Shown here one piece after another: positions 24,701 through 34,905 of a stretch of DNA of 64,000 nt. A model generated the notes under the pieces. That model saw only the letters and a program-made list of their open reading frames with translations, was not told where the DNA came from and did not search any database. The stretch is taken from contig OZ018411.1 of NCBI GenBank assembly GCA_963969595.1, forward strand, positions 9,674,501 to 9,738,500. The letters are read 5' to 3'. Positions within the stretch are counted from its first letter, which is position 1; each line of letters opens with the position of its first letter. The DNA is from Neckera pumila (lineage: Eukaryota; Streptophyta; Bryopsida; Hypnales; Neckeraceae). Made by a program: the position numbers and the translations under genes.

Positions 24701-25114
24701 ATCATTCCAAAGACTGGCTTTCTTCTGTCTAGTAGAATTATGATATGCGGTTGTAGTAATAAGGAATGTTCGCCCTGAATCGCCACTTAAAGTGAATGCA
24801 TTCTAAGATGGTCACATAGGGCTTTTGAAGTTCTCAATCAATGAGGATTAGTATAAGGAACATATTAGGGATTGTACTGAGGATTATTTGAGAAAGGAAA
24901 CATGAAAATTTTATATTTCTCGTTGGGCTAGAATCACCGGCACTTGGCCGCTTGCTCTCTTTGTTGCAGTGCAATAAAAAAAGACTCAATATCCTGGTCT
25001 CGTTTGCAGATGGGCAGGTTTCACAAGTGGGAGCTGGCGCATCCAGAAGGGACGGAGGAGCAGTGCTTGGAGTGGTTTCATGAGGAGCATGCGAAGCACC
25101 TCAATACACAATAG
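18751..25114 (+). CDS. tRNA nucleotidyltransferase (CCA-adding enzyme), 576 aa
   Basis: Adds or repairs the 3' CCA of tRNAs, in plants for cytosol and organelles. Exons: 18751-19101, 19651-19781, 20266-20383, 20739-20791, 20916-20965, 21395-21493, 21902-22011, 22118-22248, 22681-22759, 23010-23096, 23355-23417, 23593-23707, 24233-24373, 24500-24597, 25010-25114. The 1731 nt are in frame and all introns are GT-AG. Catalytic motif A is split by intron 1: GGWVRD (111-116) then D-I-D (125-127). Later motifs are NPEQSKHLETA, FVNLRAETY, ALRRDLTIN (R-R-D 211-213), DDPLRVMRAVRFGARFG (from 256) and SRERIGHEIDLM (from 297). The C-terminal end is GGPQMKEW...FHKWELAHPEG. These match class II eukaryotic CCA enzymes in order and length. 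Residues 1-72 look like a transit peptide, followed by an in-frame Met73 (18967), so two start sites could give organellar and cytosolic forms. Confidence 0.95.
19895..20165. repeat. Dispersed repeat in intron 2 of the CCA-enzyme gene (copy 1)
   Basis: About 270 bp, homologous in the same orientation to 34628-34905. Shared landmarks are AGAGCCAAAT(A/C)TGTTGA, AAGTGGGAGGT(T/G)GTAGAC, CCCATTTT(-/T)CATTCAA and ACATTTAGCCAA. Non-coding; class unknown. Confidence 0.65.
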
Positions 25115-26079
25115 CGTCCGGGAATTCCTTCCAATATGTTAATTTCTTCTTCATCTGGCGGCTGCTTCAGTCCTGAGCCATGTAAATCTGTGCATATGTT
25201 AGCCCCACTCCTCCACTGAGTTCTTGTGCACATTCGGTTGGTGTGGTTTGGATACCTGAGGTCAGCATCACAAAATACTCCCATTAGATTGACAAAGTTT
25301 TTAATGCAATTGGCATAGATTCATACACTGGGTTAATGTAATTGCAAAAATGGTGTCAACTTATTGGTATTATAATGTTAGTGTATTGTTTGTTAGTGTA
25401 ATATTAGTGTCCTTGGCATTAATTTGATACTATATTGACGTGAACCTGAAATATTATGCCCTAAGTCCCTCACTGTTTTAGATGTTGATACTGCTCAATC
25501 TGCCAATGCTGAAGCTGGTTCATATTTTTCTGCAGAGGAGAAACGTTTTGGGGAGCTGCGTTGAGATACAATTGCAACTTGAATCCCATAGGAAAGACCA
25601 TCAGCAGTGAACCGCTCGAATAGGAATTACGTGCTGCTTGTACCGTAATGAAATGAAAGAGCAATGCCGATTGCATTAGCTACTGTTTCAATAGTGAAAG
25701 CAACATTTGCTATTGGAATTAGACTATGATACTAATTGAGCAATAAATTATCTACATCTAGAAGCAGCAAGTAAGCATTGTTCTTGACATTTGCTATTGT
25801 AGTTAGACTCCCTCTATTTCTGTTTAGTCTTCTTGACAATTGAAAGACAATTCCAATGCATCTTAGCATGTATTTTGGCATAATTCCACAACAAGAGTGG
25901 TTAGACCATTCAATGGAGGTGATTAAAGATTGATATATATTTTTCACACAAGGATAAATGTTGCTCAAGACAATAGCAAGTTAAATCATATTTTCTACAA
26001 TTTTCAAGTTTATGTAAATTTTCAAAAGATGTTGTGAACATATTCCAAAAGTATTGGTAGAAGTGCCTATAATAAAGCC
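25115..26079. other. 3' flank of the CCA-enzyme gene, no further gene seen
   Basis: The 3' UTR should start here, but no poly(A) site can be fixed from sequence alone. No other coding signal. Confidence 0.5.
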
Positions 26080-26371
26080 TAATAAAGTTTTCTTAATTTA
26101 AAGTCTATAGTTCAAAAGCTTTTTACAAATAGAAGTCAAAGTCATCTAAAATTGCAAGCTAGCGTTTAAAAAAAAATCCCACTTTGAATGCTAATATCTT
26201 TCAATTTTTATGGTCAAACTCCATGAAATTTTTACCACATGATCTTAGATAAGTGAAGTACAAGATCTTATGGTTAGATTCTAAATTTTTTTCATCTTTA
26301 TTACGTGAATGCAATAGAATTGGCAGTTTTGAGTGTTTTTTGACAAAAAAATGACCCTAGTCCTTTAAGGA
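26080..26371. mobile_element. Partial copy of the CCCCTAAA family, copy e
   Basis: Aligns with the right third of copy d (37600-37852): TCAAAGTCATCT, GAATGCTAATATCTT, GAAATTTTTACCACATGATCT and AAGTGAAGTACAAGATCT are shared. It ends CTTTAAGGA then TTAA (26372-26375), a mutated terminus. The left part is missing. Confidence 0.6.
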
Positions 26372-26375
26372 TTAA

Positions 26376-28032
26376 GAAGATCAACTAAGGAGAGGCCATC
26401 TTAGTATTCATGTGTGCTTGAACCACATGCAATGAAGTTGTTGAGGTACTATCCCTTTTATTTCTCAAGTCTTTTTCCAAAGGGAAGTTTGATATGGTAC
26501 TAATTTGCATATAAAAAGACATGATATCCAATGTTCAAAAGTGCCATTATTTTGTTCTAATACACACACTTAAATTCTAAATTGCTCTTGAATTATTAAA
26601 ATATTAACAACTTTTTTAATAAGGAAATTTTTTTGAGGTTGCTAAATTTTTTATTATTAGGGCATCTTATTACAAATTTCTCATATATATGTATTTGATT
26701 GGACAACGTAGACATGTTAAGTTGTGAGCATATAACATTTGGAAACCGACTCGTCACTTGATTCATGTAAATATAGAAGGTTGAAAGCACTGAATTGCTA
26801 ATACACATCATTCCTAAGTAAGTCACTATTCATCTTATAGAAGAATCTTTATTGTGCGTAAAGATATTTTTTTAGCTCAATCATGTATATTCTCCATAAT
26901 GTTCAAATCATTTGATACTTTCACATACTTCCTTCTCTACTACCATACCTCTTAGATATGATTGCCAAAAAATCTAAAAATAGATTAACTAATTGTGCCA
27001 CGGATGAACGTTTCTGTCCAATCGCTACATACACACAATACAATTTTTCACTATCCGAGGTGCCTTGTGTGTTGATTTGCTTCTGGTTCAATATGGTATC
27101 AATAGCAATAGCAGTTTTTCCAGTTTGTTTGTCAAATTTTAGCAGAATATATCTTTTAAATATAGTGTACATAAAACAAAGTCTAAGTTATGAAATACTT
27201 GAAACTTTGACATTCATTAAACTTTGATTTTATAGAAGAAGAAGAAAATGTACTAACATTACTTTCATTTATAACATTCTATTCTTCATCTTGATAGCTC
27301 TTCTATGCAAAGAGCTCTACGTAACAAAACATTCTAATCCAACAAAAGTAGTATTCAAAACACTATTGAAGGCCTAAGAATATAAGCTCAAAGTAAAAAA
27401 TCATCCTTTGAGTGAGCAAGCGAGGTTAGACTACTTCATTTATTGAAGGAACATGTTTTCCTAGATATGGGGATCTCTTTAACCTTTAAAGGACAGACTA
27501 GTGACTATGGAAATCATCCCTTTTGTTATAGTGTAAATCATCTACTTAAAAAATTTGGAAGTACTCATTGGAAGTCAAACTATTGTAGAAGACTTCCCAT
27601 TTTCACACAAAATTTTGAAGATGAATAGTTGCATTTCTGTCCTACAAGGAAGGATTCTCTATCATTTATCGGACCAAAAATGTCCACCGCGTCGTTTGTA
27701 GGTTAAGTTGACTATGAAACCCTATAGAGTGCAAAATGGTTAATTGTGTCTAGTGGATTACTTCTAGGTTACTATGAGTAAAGAATATACTTATTCATCT
27801 TGGAACATTTAATCACCACACCTTATCATTCTAGAATTTAATAGTATCTGGGGGTCACTAGCTAACTATCTTGATGACAAGGTTGCCTCCTTCCACAATT
27901 GAGTGACTCTTTTAAGGTAGGCATACATACCTAATTGCAACACCTATTGTTCTTTGACATCTAAAGATGGCCTTGAATGAACACTTCCATAACCCAAAAA
28001 CCACAACAACTTTTCAAAAGCAACCAAAGAGA
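26376..28032. other. Intergenic, no gene seen
   Basis: AT-rich; ORFs are short and featureless. The frame at 26921-27172 (minus) contains [10 protein letters not shown] and [11 protein letters not shown], which resemble the F1-ATPase alpha subunit ([14 protein letters not shown]...[11 protein letters not shown]). It is a short fragment, listed separately. Confidence 0.4.
26921..27172 (-). pseudogene. Fragment of F1-ATP synthase alpha subunit gene (atpA-like)
   Basis: The minus-strand frame reads [18 protein letters not shown], a spacer, then [20 protein letters not shown]. This is the Walker A end and following strand of the ATP synthase alpha subunit (family consensus [19 protein letters not shown] and [15 protein letters not shown]). 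Only about 50 recognisable residues are present. The N-terminal side and the rest of the protein are absent, and what follows diverges into a stop. AtpA is organelle-encoded in plants (mitochondrial atp1, plastid atpA), so this is most likely a decayed nuclear insert of organelle DNA. The [17 protein letters not shown] spacer resembles the mitochondrial form more than the plastid one, but this is from memory. Confidence 0.75.
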
Positions 28033-28200
28033 GATGAAGAGTTTTTTTGAAGCAACCAATGAACATGGAGACATTGCATGCTTCAAGGGATTGTCCCCAT
28101 TCAAGGTGAATCCAGTGCTAAGTATAGAGTACCCTATGTTCTCAAATTTGAAATTTGTAAAATAATACTAGAGCATCAAAAAATTACAAAACCACTTGAA
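28033..28200. repeat. Direct repeat flanking the MITE region, copy 1
   Basis: Similar in order to 28748-28920: GA(T)GAAGAGTTT, GAAG(C/A)CAACCAATG, a TATAGAGTA or TACTCTATA segment, and AAAATTA(C)AAAAC(C/G)ACTTG. Decayed; class unknown. Confidence 0.4.
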
Positions 28201-28371
28201 GCTGCATTTTTTTTGAAATTGCTAAAAATTTTTTACCTTTGAGGCAATAGAATCATAAAAAAGTGTTGTTTTTAAGAGCTGGTAAAGTAGAGGCACCTAC
28301 ATTCACCACCTTCCATTTACTACCACCTATGAGATGGCCTGGAAGGATCCCAAGCCCAATACAATCTCTTA

Positions 28372-28725
28372 GAGCATTACCACCCGGCTTGCAGAATGCA
28401 AGCCAGGTTGCAAGCTTGGCAATCCATTTTGCAAGCCACGGAAGAAGGGTCGCCCCACCCATGGCCTCTTAAGAGGCCATCACCATCCAATGAGCTACGC
28501 CCACATTCACGGATCATGTCCTTGCTTTTTGGGAAAGTGGAAAGATGCTTGTCTCATGTGGTTTGCAAGCCATTCTTTGGCTTGCAAAAGAGCCTGGTTT
28601 TGCAAGCCACCAGAGGTTTTTGGCTTGGCCTCTTAACAAGTTCATCCATTATGCAAGACGGGTGGGGCAATTTTGCAAGCTGGTGGTTACAAGTCATCTA
28701 ATATGCAAGACGGGTGGGGATGCTC
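28372..28725. mobile_element. PIF/Harbinger-like (Tourist) MITE, 354 bp
   Basis: TTA lies directly outside both ends (28369-28371 and 28726-28728). The left end GAGCATTACCACCCGGCTTGCA pairs with the right end TGCAAGACGGGTGGGGATGCTC. The GAGCATC-CC start with a TTA duplication is characteristic of plant Tourist elements. GCAAGC/GCTTGC recurs many times inside. It lies about 0.7 kb upstream of the transporter start codon. Confidence 0.8.
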
Positions 28726-28747
28726 TTACAAACAACTAATGGAAATT

Positions 28748-28920
28748 GAAGAGTTTCTTCTTGAAGACAACCAATGGGAGTTAAAAGCATCTTTACTTCA
28801 AGAGTATCCAAGAAATGGTGAATCTAGTGACATAAATAGGTACTCTATACTTTCAACTTTGAAGTTTTACAAGATACTACCCAAATGTCATTAAATTAAA
28901 AAACGACTTGGATTGGATTT
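28748..28920. repeat. Direct repeat flanking the MITE region, copy 2
   Basis: Counterpart of 28033-28200, in the same order and orientation, just right of the Harbinger-like MITE. Confidence 0.4.
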
Positions 28921-29012
28921 CTCTTTAAGTCTCTAATAAGCTCATAACAAATTTGGGATTTGACCACAGGCGATGGTGCAACCAGAAAAAGTGGCAGTTT
29001 GGGTGTGACTAG

Positions 29013-29318
29013 TTACCTCATATTGGTAAGGAATATTTTGAAAGCTACCCATGAGGCCATGATTCTCTTCCACTGAACAGACCGTGGTTCCAAGAATGTC
29101 ATGAGTGCCCCCTCCAAATGCCCGAAAGTGGTTGAAAGAATTGCACGGCCTTCACCCAATTCCTGTCAACAATCTTTCTCAGTTTCCGAGTCAGAATTCA
29201 GATGCTGTTGGGGTGTTCTTCGATCCTCAGCGTTCTAGATGAACGACGGTAAACTTACCAGAAGGTCTGTACCAGTAACACTTGCAACAAATTGCCCGAG
29301 ATATGGCACCTCCGTCGT
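29013..29318 (-). pseudogene. Unrecognised spliced gene fragment (two 3' exons)
   Basis: Minus strand. An exon ending at 29259 reads VPYLGQFVASVTGTDLL. A 96-bp intron follows with a strong donor (GGTAAGTTT) and acceptor (TTGACAG). A 50-codon exon (29162-29013) then starts ELGEGRAILSTTFGHLEGAL and ends in a stop. Upstream the frame meets TGA with no AG acceptor in between, so no complete gene can be built, and the transporter's first exon begins only about 100 bp away. I do not recognise the protein. It may be a decayed gene end, or chance. Confidence 0.25.
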
Positions 29319-29398
29319 TTTGATTCAACCCAGTTGCAGGACTTCAGCTCCAACTGGAAAATTTGATGGTAGTGTGAGAATTGGTGGATTGTGTGAGA

Positions 29399-29406
29399 AT
29401 TAGGGT
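29399..29406. promoter_or_regulatory. Telo-box-like motif at the transporter start
   Basis: ATTAGGGTTTT immediately precedes the start-codon region (ATG at 29416). The same motif in the opposite orientation lies before the CCA-enzyme gene. Confidence 0.35.
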
Positions 29407-29415
29407 TTTGACGCC

Positions 29416-32400
29416 ATGGATTCGGAGCTGCGGTGGGAGGGAGGGCGATGGGTGTACGCAGGGCAAATTCTCACTTGTGCGGGCGTCTTGTATTACCGAA
29501 CTCTTGCAAATTCGAAAGTGGAGAAAGCTGCCCTTCGCTTGCCCGTGGCTTTCGTCGCTTTCCAGCGCATGTTTCTCGTCGTTTACTTTCTCGCATCAGG
29601 TTTGGGTTTCTGATCCTGTCCTGAGAATCTTTGCATTCGAGCTTGTGGTGTCTTACCTGTCGCTGCTCAGAGGATTTAGGGTTTTAGGGATTAGGGTTTC
29701 GTGGGTTTAGGATTTCGACGGTTTAGGGTTTAGACTGAGGTGAAAGCAAAGATGGGTTGCAAAAAATGACCCTGTAAATAAAAGCTGTGGTCATGTGGGG
29801 TGGACGACGATTTTGTACGTGAATTTCATGAATGCACAGATGCAAATGGTGAAGAATGGATTTTGATTCAATTTTTTGTTCACTTCTGGAATTACTTGTG
29901 ATTTCTGGCAGTCAGCGATGGTGTGTTCTAAATTTGAACCATGGAGTGGAGAAAGAATAATGAAGAACTGTTAAAACTAGATTTTGCTTCTTTGTGAACA
30001 CAATTTGGTCTCTGAAGGTGTATAATGTGTCACAACCTCCACATGATACGTTTGAGCCTCCTTATGAATATGAGACGTTTTCTCAAAATATGTTACCCAA
30101 TGAAGCCAGAATAAGCATTGCTAGCCCCCACACTGGGAGATCCACAATTGTGCCCTTGGATGACGCTCATTTTGTCTTCAACTGCATTATGAGTCAGTTT
30201 ATTGGTTTGAAAAAGCTTGTTTGAGTATATAGAATGGGCCCTCTCATGTTTTGGACCCCTTACCTTACTTGTGGGGACTGCAGCGGCTGATGCATTGCAG
30301 ATTGTGTACAGCGAAGCCTTGTACGAGAGCTATGGATTGCGAAGAAAAGAGATCGCAACATTGTTTGCAGTTGGATATGGGAGCTCACTTTTCCTTGGCA
30401 CCTTCATTGCAGCTTCTGCAGATTACATGTACGATCCTTCGCAACCTTGTGTAAAGTTTTGCAGTCTCCACATTGTCAGAGTGAATTTTATTGTAAGTTT
30501 GGTAAATGTTTGTTGCAAATGGTACTGTACATCTTTATTGCAAAATTTTCTGTCTCCACGTTGCTTTCACATTCTGATTGCCACATTTCCATGGAATGTG
30601 GAGCTAAGATAAATGGTAGCAAGCAAGCTTCTTGTGGTTATGAATTCATCTCCGTCATCTTAAACTGGTACATATGATTGAGAACAAAGAATTTCAGAAA
30701 ATGGTAGAGCTAAATGGCACAGAATTATTGGATGATCGAAGCTTCTCCGACATCACTGTCAATGGGTACCGTAAGTTCTGAGTTTTTCCAAGTGCACATT
30801 TTTGTTGTTGTGGTTGTACTCAATCAATCTTGGTCATGTGTACCGTGGACTTTGGTGGATCTAAAGTTGAATTGATGTTCAGAGGTCGCAAACGAGCGTG
30901 CATGTTATTTGGGTTCTTTCAAGTGGTAGGATGCTTTGCGAAGCAGTTTCCCGACTTCCGAGTATTGTGCTTTGCCCATGTCTCTTTGGGTATTGCAACT
31001 TCGCTTCTATATTCTTCCTTTGGGTCTTGGATGATTGCAGAGCACGAAAAGGTGAGACTCTTCCTTATTGAACATTGACTTTGCATTTTGCATTCTTCTG
31101 CGTAGGTTTGAGGAAATAGTGGTACCCTGTGTCCACTAGACCTGTGTATCTTTCGCTGTTGTGTAAAGATATACATGAACTTGTGCAATTCGAGTCACAA
31201 CGAAGACTTTCTGGCTCAGATTTCCGTTGAGTCTCAGAGATGCGGAATTATGCAGCATGTAATTATGTGTGCGCAGATGGGCTTCAGACAAGAATGGCTG
31301 AGTGAAACGTTCTGGTTGATGGCCTTTAGTACCGGAATTGTCGCAACAGGTATTGCTTTTCGTATTCCTTTGAGGTCACCTTTAAATATTTTCAAGATTT
31401 CTTTCTTTTCGGTACTTAACAACCGCCACTACAGTATATTGTGCGTCGATACTTAAGTAAGCCAAAAATAAGAAACTACTTACTTAGTTCTTTGAACATA
31501 CTTTCATTGTCAAATCAATTTAGAAGCATTCCTTTGTAACATCAGCAAAAATGTCTCTCAAGTATTTTGTATATGGATGTTGGTTGATGGGCTAAAGTTG
31601 TAAGGTTATCAACTAGTCATGCAAAATTTATTAGCTAATGTGTTCCAGGTCTTTAAATTTCCTGTATATAATAATACTAGGAACAAAGACGAAATACGAA
31701 TGTACTTGTGGTTTTGGATTTTCCAATTGAAGAGAGTATGCATTGCCGCTGCAAATTGCACTATTAGAAAGCCCACTCGTTCCTAAGTCTAGCAATACCC
31801 AATATGCCTTCAAAAAAACTTCCAATTGGATAAAAGTAGTGGTAGAATGTGATAATGAGACATATATCATGTCCTACTCTGCCTTTTTGGGTTGATAGTG
31901 ACCATAATCATCTTCTCATTTACTGAGTAATAAGGATGTTTACTGACAGGTAGTGGCGCATTAGCCAATGTTGTTGCAAATTGGCAAGGCTCCATCGGGC
32001 CTGCTCCATTGATTTCAGCAACAGTGACCTCTGTTTTTACCGTCATAGTCATCAAAAGTTTGTTTACCGAAAACGTGGGAACAGCTTCCAATTTGTGGCG
32101 CCCATTGTATCATGGACTGCAGTCTCTCAGCGGTGTGTGCAATTCCTCATCCTCATTTTCAGTGGAGGTAGTCCAAGAATGAAAGATCTGTCTTGCTTTT
32201 GGTCTTTCTTGCTTTTGCTTTTGGTTGCTCTTGGCTGTCTCCATTTCATTAATTAATACCAGTTTGTGCAACTAATTATTATTAATGAGTTCCATGTCAT
32301 TAATTAGAATTATTTTCTAGTCAACTTGTACTTTGTAAGACTTCCAAAAAAATTTAAAATCTTTCAACCTACATACTCAAACTACAGGACTACCTCCACG

Positions 32401-34343
32401 CAAAAGCCTACCTTGTTACGATTAAGGTGATGTTCAGAAATGATTTTTGATTTAGAGCAAATGCACTTCTGTTTTTTCTGTGGGATTTATAGATCCCTTG
32501 TTTCTCAGTTGCAATGTATGTGTATAGTGCAGATAAGAAGGTGCTCCTTTTGGGATGGACTCAAGCGTGCTTTGACTTCTCAATCATCGTCTTTTGGTTC
32601 TTATGGACTCCCACGTTGGTGGTTAGTGTGATTTTCTCCCAAGCCAAAAGTTTGTTACTGAAATGATGTGCTAGAGTTTCAATCTCAATAGAATTTCTAA
32701 GTTTGAATCTCGCTGACCTAAGGGCTTCCATAATTCCTCTAGTTTTACATTTCAGCTGATAGTGTGAAGAATTCGCCAATGCTTGTAGAGAGGACTATTT
32801 TACTTTCAGGATTGTTATTAAACTCTTAGCTCATATGGCTAAAAAATAAATTGCTTGAAAAATCAAATTCTACACTGGAGAATCCACATTTTTTGTAGTT
32901 GTGGGAAAAGGAAGGTAGTAATTCTGCTAAATTTAGCCAGTTTGGGGATCATTGATTACCCTGCTTGTTTTGTTTAACCTTGATTCCTTTCTGATGGTAT
33001 TTTTGGTTGGCAGGCAGATGGTCGAGAAGTGCACAGTGGTATGGTTTTTACAAGATTGATAGCATCTATGATGCTGGGCACAACAATTGCTGCATGCTTG
33101 CTTCAAGGCCCCTATTATCTTCGGCCTGAAAGCTTTCTTCCAAGTGTTCTCCTTGTGGGAGGTCTCTCTCTGTTCTTACCAGCATATGACCATCAGGTGT
33201 GTACTTCCTCCATCATTACATTGTTGAAAATTTTGTAAGAAGTCCTCCTGCGAACTGTGATAACACAGTTGTGCGGGGTTGTGGCTGAAAATGGAATGGA
33301 TGATTGCAACTCATTATAGTTATTCTTGAATTCAGCACTATTTCAGATTTGTGATAGCTCAACCATAAAATTCTTGCCAACACCTATTCCCAACATTAGT
33401 CATGTGGTCCAATTTTTCACTGAAACAGGGTCAACACCTCCACTATGAATGTGTTTAGGGATAACTCTATTGTGTTGAAATGTCTGTGCAGGAGCTCATG
33501 GTGCTTCTGTGGTGCTTTTGTGTGTTCCATATCTGTGTTGGCATTGCATTGCCCTCTCTGGCTCGCCTTCGCAGCATGTGCGTACGATCCTATTTGTTAT
33601 GTTTAAATCTTGCACTGATAAGTCTATTTTATGTTGACAACTTGATGGTAATTAAGTTTTTTTGTTCTATGTCCAATTCTGTCCTTGTGATGTCCAATTT
33701 GTTCAACTGGGGTTCTTGCTTTCCTTGAATCTTGTAGGTACATCCCAAATGACCGGCGAGCTGCAGTTATGAGCATTTATCGTGTTCCTGTATATGTTGC
33801 GCTGCTCTTCGTTATGATGAAGGTACGGTACTGTGGTGTTGGTGACTATAGCTGGAATATGAGCACAATTCGGATTCTATTTAGTTATCTTTCACTCTCT
33901 ATTAGAATTCCATCTTCAAGTTTAAGCGAATCATCATGACAGAAACCCTCGTTGATCTACTTGTTTTCATTTACCTAATGGGGGACCCAATACCGTGTGT
34001 TGAATTTGGATGTACACTTGAATAGCGTGTTTCTAAAGTTTATCTTTGGGCCATTTCAGGGAGGCTTATGGCAGAAATTGGATAACAGCACCATCTTTGG
34101 AGCAGCTATTGTGGGGCTCTTGTCCGGGGCAGGATGTATACATTACATAGAGAAGACACGTGGATTGACACAGGGTGAGTGGTTACAATCATAGTTTCTA
34201 TGCTTTTCCTGATCACAGTTGTATATAATTTTTTCAATTAACTGTAATCTTTTCCACCTTTTCCCCTGTCTTCATTTCTATCTTGACACTTCTAACATCT
34301 TTATCCATGATTTGCAGAAATTCCTCTTGCTGAAAGACCATGA
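29416..34343 (+). CDS. MFSD5/MOT2-like major facilitator (molybdate-anion transporter family), 445 aa
   Basis: Probably a 12-helix membrane transporter; molybdate is the substrate known for MOT2/MFSD5-type proteins, and its use here is inferred. Exons: 29416-29599, 30284-30428, 30883-31051, 31277-31349, 31950-32132, 32533-32621, 33014-33196, 33492-33577, 33738-33822, 34060-34174, 34318-34343. Phases agree and all introns are GT-AG; the end of exon 6 is uncertain by one codon (32618 or 32621). Family landmarks in order: FLVVYFLASAADALQ, LFAVGYGSSLFLGTF, the loop 2-3 motif ADYIGRKRAC (the MFS D-x-x-G-R-K-R-A), SLLYSSFGSWMIAEHEK, QEWLSETFWLMAF, LLLGWTQACFDFS, VFWFLWTPTLVADGRE, ALPSLARLRSMYIPNDRRA and a C-terminus ending IPLAERP. 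The start ATGG follows GCC, a good context, and is followed by a hydrophobic first helix. Length is typical of the family (about 450 aa). Confidence 0.9.
29673..29733. repeat. Telomere-like TTTAGGG motifs in intron 1
   Basis: Five or so copies of TTTAGGG/TTAGGG variants, spaced irregularly (ATTTAGGGTTTTAGGGATTA and GGTTTAGGGTTTAG), in the first intron of the transporter gene. Confidence 0.6.
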
Positions 34344-34627
34344 AAAAATGTTGTAAAAGTCGATCATCTATAAATGTGAACTGGTCATAATTTCACTCAG
34401 TTTCATTAGCAAAATTCAACGTGTCTCCAAAGCGGATTGGCATATTCAACTACGCAAGATTGCATCTGATCAGCACTGGAAACTACGCGTTGGGATTTGC
34501 AGAAGATTAGCAGAGTACGCCACAAAAAGGGCGACCTCTTGAAGTCTTAGGTATGGTCTCTCCCATTAGCAAGACCAGAATAAGGTAGAGGATACTATTT
34601 GCATCACTTCAATCTCTTTAACATATG
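34344..34627. other. 3' flank of the transporter gene
   Basis: Presumed 3' UTR and downstream DNA; no second gene visible. Confidence 0.5.
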
Positions 34628-34905
34628 TAGGAGTGAGTTTTGGGCTATGTATAGAGTTGTGGAGAGATCTTTGGGTACAAGAGCCAAATCTGTTGAACTC
34701 AAATTTTTACCACTATGTATGAATTTCGTACGCACTTTCAAAGTGGGAGGTGGTAGACTAATATAAATGTCAGCAAAGAATCCCATTTTTCATTCAAAGA
34801 TCAATGGCCTTGAACATTTAGCCAAGTCCATCTTACATCTCATGCTAATAAGTCCCAACCAAGTGCCTGAATATATAGATGAGTTGTTGGTAACAGGGTT
34901 GAATG
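34628..34905. repeat. Dispersed repeat, copy 2
   Basis: Second copy of the repeat in intron 2 of the CCA-enzyme gene (19895-20165), same orientation, just downstream of the transporter gene. Confidence 0.65.
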
